Shown here in pieces: positions 14,395 through 19,162 of a stretch of DNA of 19,162 nucleotides. The translations under genes were made by a program, and so were the position numbers. How positions within the stretch are numbered: position 1 is the first letter of the stretch; every line of letters starts with the position of its first letter. A model generated the notes under the pieces. It was not told the DNA's origin, did no database searches, and worked only from the letters and a program-made list of their open reading frames with translations. The stretch comes from an uncultured Opitutales bacterium (GTDB lineage: Bacteria > Verrucomicrobiota > Verrucomicrobiia > Opitutales > UBA9783), in assembly GCA_934700265.1 (NCBI GenBank), contig CAKUXH010000007.1, positions 1-19,162 of the forward strand, written 5' to 3'.

Positions 14395-14529
14395 ATGTTA
14401 ATTAAAATTTCATATTTATTACATTTTTTACTATTTTTATGTTCTTGTAATTTTTCGTATCAAACCTTTCGTTTTCGTATTTATACTTCAAAAACTAATT
14501 CTACAAAAAATCCCATTTTTAAATATTGA
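14395..14529 (+). CDS. Possible 44-residue small lipoprotein (weak)
   Basis: A 44-codon frame begins at an ATG immediately after the terminator stem. It encodes a hydrophobic start (MLIKISYLLHFLLFLCSC) that could be a lipoprotein signal with LCSC as lipobox, then a short basic/polar tail ending in IFKY. There is no Shine-Dalgarno motif and no promoter before it. T-rich DNA readily encodes Leu/Phe/Ile-rich peptides by chance, so this may not be a gene. It occupies most of the gap before the ABC operon; the remainder holds only a weak promoter candidate. Confidence 0.15.
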   Translation: MLIKISYLLHFLLFLCSCNFSYQTFRFRIYTSKTNSTKNPIFKY

Positions 14530-14556
14530 TTAAAATTTCGTTTTATGAGATATTTT
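14526..14556 (+). promoter_or_regulatory. Weak promoter candidate for the Gld ABC operon
   Basis: TTGATT (14526-14531), a long 19-base spacer and TATTTT (14551-14556) precede the ATG at 14567. The -10 is poor and the spacing suboptimal. It is listed because an operon promoter is expected in this gap and nothing better is seen. Confidence 0.2.
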
Positions 14557-14566
14557 TCTTATTATT

Positions 14567-15520
14567 ATGGCAGCCCACATTGTAGTAAAAGATTTGAGTA
14601 AATATTACGGAAATAAGGTAGCTATACATAAATTAAATTTTGAAATTACCCCAGGAGAAATCGTTGGATTTTTAGGACCTAACGGTGCTGGGAAAAGTAC
14701 AACACTACGCATTCTTTGTGGATTATTACCTGCTTCAGAAGGATATGCTTACATTAATGATCTTTCGCTAACAACTCATATCCAACAACTAAAAAAGTTT
14801 TTAGGGTATATGCCAGAAAACAATCCACTACCGGAAGATATGCGCGTTGAAGAATTTTTACGTTTCAGAGCACACTTAAAACAAGTAAAAAATGTTTCCC
14901 AATGTGTAAGCGAAGTTATGGATCGTTGCGATTTGACACGAACAGCTTCTCGAAAGATCATCTATACATTATCTAAAGGCTTTAAGCAACGTGTTGGCAT
15001 CGCCGATGCACTACTTGGGAACCCTCAATTAATTATTTTGGATGAACCAACAATAGGCCTAGATCCGCACCAAATTTTAGGTATTAGAGATATTCTAAAA
15101 CAATTAAAAGGTGAAACCACTGTTATTTTTTCCAGCCATATTTTACCAGAAGTTGAGGCTGCTTGTAGCAAATTACTCATCATTCACCAAGGGGAGATTG
15201 TAGCCAATGGGACTTCGCAAGGATTACGAGAACGTTATTTCCCTTTAAAACGTTATACACTCAAATTAAACGGTAGTTCTAATGAACTTATTAATGACTT
15301 GAAAAAAACAATTTTTCCCATTCATTGCATAAATCAAAAAAGCGATACATTTATATTTGAATACACAGGAAATATTCCCCAAGAATTTGAATCATCTTTT
15401 CTACAATGGTTATTTTTGCATAACTATAAAGTAAAACAATTTTTTAAGATCGATCCAACCTTAGAAATGTTATTCTTAAAATTAACTAAATTTTCATGGA
15501 AAGAATCTACGATCTTATGA
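14567..15520 (+). CDS. ABC transporter ATP-binding protein, GldA-like
   Basis: The 317-residue protein is an ABC ATPase of the ABC-2 exporter type. It has Walker A GPNGAGKST (37-45), GYMPENNPL in the Q-loop position as in GldA/NatA relatives, the signature LSKGFKQRVG (135-144), Walker B LIILDE (155-160), and the switch histidine His191 in SSHILPEVE. A C-terminal extension of about 85 residues follows the nucleotide-binding domain. With the next three genes it forms the Gld-type complex, first defined in Bacteroidota gliding motility but found in many non-gliding bacteria. Its substrate is unknown. The stop overlaps the ATG of the permease gene. The start has no Shine-Dalgarno motif. Confidence 0.9.
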   Translation: MAAHIVVKDLSKYYGNKVAIHKLNFEITPGEIVGFLGPNGAGKSTTLRILCGLLPASEGYAYINDLSLTTHIQQLKKFLGYMPENNPLPEDMRVEEFLRFRAHLKQVKNVSQCVSEVMDRCDLTRTASRKIIYTLSKGFKQRVGIADALLGNPQLIILDEPTIGLDPHQILGIRDILKQLKGETTVIFSSHILPEVEAACSKLLIIHQGEIVANGTSQGLRERYFPLKRYTLKLNGSSNELINDLKKTIFPIHCINQKSDTFIFEYTGNIPQEFESSFLQWLFLHNYKVKQFFKIDPTLEMLFLKLTKFSWKESTIL

Positions 15521-16251
15521 AAAATTTCTACATATTATTTTCTCAAGAAATTTCGAAGCTTTTACATCATGCATCGACATATTTCTATACAACATTATTT
15601 TTATTGCTAACAGGATTTAATTTTACCTACATCTTATTTTTAAACATACAATCACTTGTTCCTACAGATTGCTTAAAAAGTTTATTCGAAACATTTTGGT
15701 TACCTACATTATTTATCATACCAATTATTACGATGAAAAGTTTATCAGAAGAGCAAAAATCTGGTATTCTAGAAAGCGTATTGTCTACACCCGTAGGAAC
15801 TTACAGTCTTGTTTTAAGTAAATTTTTTGCAATGTATTTATTTTATGTTTTTCTATGGATCTGTTGTTTATATTTTCCTTTTTTTGCACAATATTACTTA
15901 AAAGCTCATCTCGTTAATGCAACCACATTGATCGGTGGACTATTGTTTATTGCATCTACATCATTTTTATTTTTTTCTATCGGTATTTTTGCAAGCAGTC
16001 TAACCCGTACTCAAACCTTAGCTGGTTTTTTATGTTTTTGTTTTCTATTTATTGTACTCGTTTGTTTTAAAACATTAGGAGAAATTTACCATTTATCTTA
16101 CCAGTATTCGGTATACATTGATTTCTTTGAAACGCTTGATAATTTATGCAGAGGAATTTTAGACATTCGTCCCTTTATATGCCATATTGGCTGCGGAATT
16201 TTATTTATTTTATTAACAATAACCGTGCTTGAAAACAAAATTTTAAGATGA
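15517..16251 (+). CDS. ABC-2 type permease, GldF-like
   Basis: From the ATG at 15517, in the ATGA overlap with the ATPase stop, the protein has 244 residues. A longer start at 15496 is open but would overlap more and adds no recognisable sequence. Six hydrophobic segments are visible at about 22-44, 60-76, 101-123, 136-160, 165-185 and 218-238. The cytoplasmic loop KSLSEEQKSGILESVLSTPV after the second segment is characteristic of ABC-2 permeases of the GldF/NosY type. Together with the ATPase it should form the membrane channel of the complex. The 3' end overlaps the GldG-like gene by four bases (ATGA), again indicating coupling. Confidence 0.88.
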   Translation: MKNFYILFSQEISKLLHHASTYFYTTLFLLLTGFNFTYILFLNIQSLVPTDCLKSLFETFWLPTLFIIPIITMKSLSEEQKSGILESVLSTPVGTYSLVLSKFFAMYLFYVFLWICCLYFPFFAQYYLKAHLVNATTLIGGLLFIASTSFLFFSIGIFASSLTRTQTLAGFLCFCFLFIVLVCFKTLGEIYHLSYQYSVYIDFFETLDNLCRGILDIRPFICHIGCGILFILLTITVLENKILR

Positions 16252-17663
16252 AATTTATCGACAATTTTAAGTATTTTAATCGATTAAAATGCTTGAACAG
16301 CATTACTCAGGGTTTGTTAATATTATGGTTAATTTTTGGATTTCATGCTATTCTTCCTTATTGCAATCTTCGTTACGATTTTTCCCATAATAAATGTAAT
16401 TCTTTACACAGCGAAACAAAAGCTTTTTTAAAAATTCTTAAAGAACCCATAAAAATATTCCTTCTATGCAATCAAAAAGACCCATCAACAGAATTTACCC
16501 CCTACTTTAAAAATCTCATTCATAATTTAAAAAACACCTTAAAAAACAATAATAATTTTTATTTCGAAGAAATAAATGGACTACAAAGTCCAAATAAACT
16601 CCTACGCTTACAGAAGCTATATGAATTTGATAATGATGTAGGCGTTTTATTTGTTGTCAACAATCGAAGTTTACTTCTTCCATTTGAAGATTTTTTTAAA
16701 AACAAAACCTTTTCAGGAGAAATTTGTTTACTCAATGCAATTACGCAGTTAACTTCTGCCCCTAAAAACATTTATTGGGTTACAGGCCATAAGGAGCTCA
16801 ATCCTCAAAACGTACATCCCAATAAAGGTGGATCTTATCTTTGTAAAGTATTGGAAAAATTAAATTTTACAATCAAGCCTATAGAAATTTGTAAATCCAT
16901 TCCTGAGGATGCAAAAGAAGTAATTATTTTAGGCCCCCAAACGCCATTTTTAGAACAAGAATGCATTGAACTAAAGAATTATCTTAACCAACGACATGGA
17001 CATATTTTACTTTGCTTAAATCCTGTTTACGACCATGGTCTTAATAGTTTTCTACAAACAATGGGGTTAGAATGTAACGCTGAATTGGTATTAGATACAG
17101 GAGCAGAAATACTAAATAACACAGGAGAATTACTTATCCGTCGTTACAACCCGAATGAAATAACCCAACCACTTATTGATAAAAACCAAGGACTTATATT
17201 TGGACTTACCACAACCTTAATTTCAACACAAAACAATTTAATCCCAGGAGTACTTTCTTCCGAAACTAGCTGGGCTAAATCTTTATTAGATTTAAAAAAT
17301 GTTAACTATAACCCACCGATCGACATCCAAGGCCCCCATGGTTTATGTTTTCATTATAATACCTTTGATAATAAAAACTATCATTTAAATTTACCTCAAG
17401 GAAAAGTGGTCGTCATTGGATGTACTGATTGGTTAGATAATGCACATCTTAATATGTTAGGCAATCGACTATTTCTACAAAGCATTCAACAATATTTAGT
17501 TAATGAGAACTTTACTACTCCCTTTAAAATTGAGCAAGATTCTCTGCCTGAAAAGCTTCTTATTTCACAACAAACATTTTTGTCACTTATTTCATATTTT
17601 TTCATTTTACCTTTTATGTTTTTTATCCTAGGAATGGTAACTATTTTTATACGAAGAAAGTAA
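16248..17663 (+). CDS. GldG-like ABC auxiliary protein
   Basis: The 471-residue protein has a membrane anchor at about 18-36. The family-typical RYDFSHNKCNSLHSETKAFL follows, corresponding to the 'RYDLT..K.YTLS..T...L' start of GldG proteins. A long extracytoplasmic domain comes next, with an IYWVTGHKE motif (about 175-183) of the glutamine-amidotransferase-like fold seen in the ABC_transp_aux family. A C-terminal membrane helix (about 444-467) ends in RRK. GldG is thought to act with the permease, but its biochemical role is unknown. The start is set by the ATGA overlap with the permease gene. The following DUF4340 gene begins six bases after its stop. Confidence 0.85.
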   Translation: MKFIDNFKYFNRLKCLNSITQGLLILWLIFGFHAILPYCNLRYDFSHNKCNSLHSETKAFLKILKEPIKIFLLCNQKDPSTEFTPYFKNLIHNLKNTLKNNNNFYFEEINGLQSPNKLLRLQKLYEFDNDVGVLFVVNNRSLLLPFEDFFKNKTFSGEICLLNAITQLTSAPKNIYWVTGHKELNPQNVHPNKGGSYLCKVLEKLNFTIKPIEICKSIPEDAKEVIILGPQTPFLEQECIELKNYLNQRHGHILLCLNPVYDHGLNSFLQTMGLECNAELVLDTGAEILNNTGELLIRRYNPNEITQPLIDKNQGLIFGLTTTLISTQNNLIPGVLSSETSWAKSLLDLKNVNYNPPIDIQGPHGLCFHYNTFDNKNYHLNLPQGKVVVIGCTDWLDNAHLNMLGNRLFLQSIQQYLVNENFTTPFKIEQDSLPEKLLISQQTFLSLISYFFILPFMFFILGMVTIFIRRK

Positions 17664-17669
17664 TATTTT

Positions 17670-19162
17670 ATGATACGTATTGGACTAACAATTTTATTAA
17701 CAGTATTAAATATCGCATGGATAAGTTTTTTTGCATATGTAAAAATTCATCCATCGAATGAAGAAATTCAACCCACATTAAATGTACAACAAAATATTTT
17801 CTCGCTTAAGTCAATTGAGATTCAATTTACTAATGCTCAACCAATCCTTTTAAATAAAAAAAATAGCGATTGGTTTTTACAAACGCCTATTCAGTGGGAA
17901 GCTAATCGCATGGTAGTTGATAACTTACTACAAACATTAGCTACTTTAAAACCAATTTTCTCATTCAAAATCGATAAAACAGTTGATTTAAGTAATTATG
18001 GTTTATCCATTCCATTTTGCATACTAAAATGCAACACATCTAAACAATCTTATAATATTCATTTAGGAAATTTTAGTGGTCAAAGTAACAAATTATATGT
18101 GCTTGAGGAAGGGAAAAATGAAATCTTTGTCTTAGATACAAAATTAACAAATGCTTTAACATTAACTTTAGAGCAATGGGGTAATCCTTTTATTTTTTCA
18201 AGTAATCATTTAACAAGCATTCACTTTGAAACCAATATTCAAAATTTATTTTTATCCTATGAGCAACAAAAATGGTACATGAAATCTCCAATCACCACCG
18301 AAACTGATCAACAACATACAGAAGCTATTTGTCAACAATTGCTTAATCTAGAATATACACATTTCCTCGATGCATCTGAATTAGATCATTGGTTACCTTT
18401 ATTTTCGAAAGGAAGTGGTAATTACATTTTGAAAGTTCAAAACGATACTAAAACAGATGAATTAAACATACTACCATATAACTTGGAAAATCACACATTT
18501 ATTGGACAGCGCAACAATTGTGGCCCATTATTTTTATTTCAATCGACAGTTATTGAACGTTTACTTAATCCACAAGAAACATTACGAAAACGTATTCTAT
18601 TTGAATTTAATGTAAAAGATATTAATAAAATTGATTACATGCAAGGAGATAATCAATTCGTTTTACAAGCTATAACAGGTAATAAATGGGAAGTTGTAAA
18701 AAATAAAAATAATATCTTTATTACAGCACAAAAAGCTTTTTTTGCAAATATAAAAGATTTTGTTCAAAGCATAAACAATATTTATGTAGAAAACTTTATA
18801 GATGTTCCTATAAACTTAGATGATTTTAAAACTACTAATATTATCATTACCACCAAAGAAATTGAAAAGAATATAACATTTTACACTAAAAATGATATCA
18901 CTTACTTAAAAATAGAGGGGGAACCTACATTGTTCCAACTTGCCTTAATAGATAAAGCTTTATTAAACAAAACTTTTGAAGATTTTCAAAATAAACGTCT
19001 ATGGAAATGGCATTCGGATGAAAAGTTAATAGACTTACAACTCATTGATGAAAATAAAATACCTGTAAAAATCAATATTTCAAATCTCAATACAAAAGTT
19101 CTTTCAAATCTAGAAGTAAAGCAATGGATAATCGACGATATAAGTTATCCATTGTTCAATGC
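17670..19162 (+). CDS. DUF4340-like extracytoplasmic protein (3' partial)
   Basis: The frame is open from the ATG at 17670 to the right edge (497 complete codons), so the stop lies beyond the window. A signal anchor at about residues 4-24 (IGLTILLTVLNIAWISFFAY) is followed by an extracytoplasmic region with repeated short beta-type modules. These modules alternate 'I..I.F' strands, a 'W.L..P' segment (WFLQTPIQW near 63-71; WYMKSP, WEVVKN later) and small helices. This pattern, and the position right after GldG, match DUF4340 proteins, which commonly complete Gld-type ABC operons. Its role is unknown; a periplasmic partner of GldG is the usual assumption. Six bases separate it from the GldG-like gene, with weak AAGAAAG as possible ribosome binding site. 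Confidence 0.8.
   Translation, partial: MIRIGLTILLTVLNIAWISFFAYVKIHPSNEEIQPTLNVQQNIFSLKSIEIQFTNAQPILLNKKNSDWFLQTPIQWEANRMVVDNLLQTLATLKPIFSFKIDKTVDLSNYGLSIPFCILKCNTSKQSYNIHLGNFSGQSNKLYVLEEGKNEIFVLDTKLTNALTLTLEQWGNPFIFSSNHLTSIHFETNIQNLFLSYEQQKWYMKSPITTETDQQHTEAICQQLLNLEYTHFLDASELDHWLPLFSKGSGNYILKVQNDTKTDELNILPYNLENHTFIGQRNNCGPLFLFQSTVIERLLNPQETLRKRILFEFNVKDINKIDYMQGDNQFVLQAITGNKWEVVKNKNNIFITAQKAFFANIKDFVQSINNIYVENFIDVPINLDDFKTTNIIITTKEIEKNITFYTKNDITYLKIEGEPTLFQLALIDKALLNKTFEDFQNKRLWKWHSDEKLIDLQLIDENKIPVKINISNLNTKVLSNLEVKQWIIDDISYPLFN

Noticed and set aside
1..19162. CRISPR arrays, tRNA or rRNA genes, insertion sequences, phage genes
   Set aside because: I looked for spaced direct repeats, cloverleaf-like segments with a T-loop GTTCGA-type motif, transposase or integrase motifs and terminal inverted repeats and found none that I could support.

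Overview
The window is AT-rich bacterial DNA with long genes and short intergenic gaps, apart from a few of 150-250 bases. Three features point to the PVC superphylum, most likely Verrucomicrobiota living with a eukaryotic host. First, there is a type III secretion export gate (sctV) preceded by a TPR chaperone gene. Second, there is a Gld-type ABC operon (ATPase, permease, GldG, DUF4340). Third, there is a short FmdB-like protein and a 412-residue orphan whose tails resemble proteins I remember from Verrucomicrobiota. This assignment is inference; no rRNA or tRNA gene was seen that would settle it.

Layout. Bases 1-263 hold the 3' end of a type IA topoisomerase gene, closed by a strong terminator. 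A two-gene unit follows: a degenerate FmdB-like protein and malQ (4-alpha-glucanotransferase). malQ converges on a 3.5-kb minus-strand AsmA-like envelope gene, and the two share a hairpin terminator. A 245-base gap and a tiny minus-strand gene come next. The tiny gene's product looks like the N-terminus of a type III gatekeeper (SctW/YopN). It is divergent from rpsA (ribosomal protein S1, six S1 domains). A membrane nucleotide-sugar 4,6-dehydratase (CapD/PglF type) follows rpsA almost directly after its terminator.

From 10 kb the window carries sctY-like and sctV, translationally coupled. These converge to within two bases of a minus-strand gamma carbonic anhydrase-like gene. A divergent unknown gene of 412 codons follows and ends in a hairpin. 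After a 236-base gap, the Gld ABC operon runs to the right edge, where the DUF4340 gene is cut off.

How the genes may work together. sctY/sctV, and perhaps the SctW-like mini-gene, belong to a type III secretion system whose genes are scattered rather than in one island, as in Chlamydiae. AsmA-like, CapD/PglF-like and Gld proteins concern the cell envelope and surface. malQ handles glycogen or maltodextrin. S1 and the topoisomerase are housekeeping genes.

A cross-cutting feature is start-site architecture. Shine-Dalgarno motifs are mostly weak or absent, malQ being the clear exception. Three genes have a plausible sigma-70 -10 box only 5-6 bases before the start codon, which suggests leaderless or nearly leaderless mRNAs.
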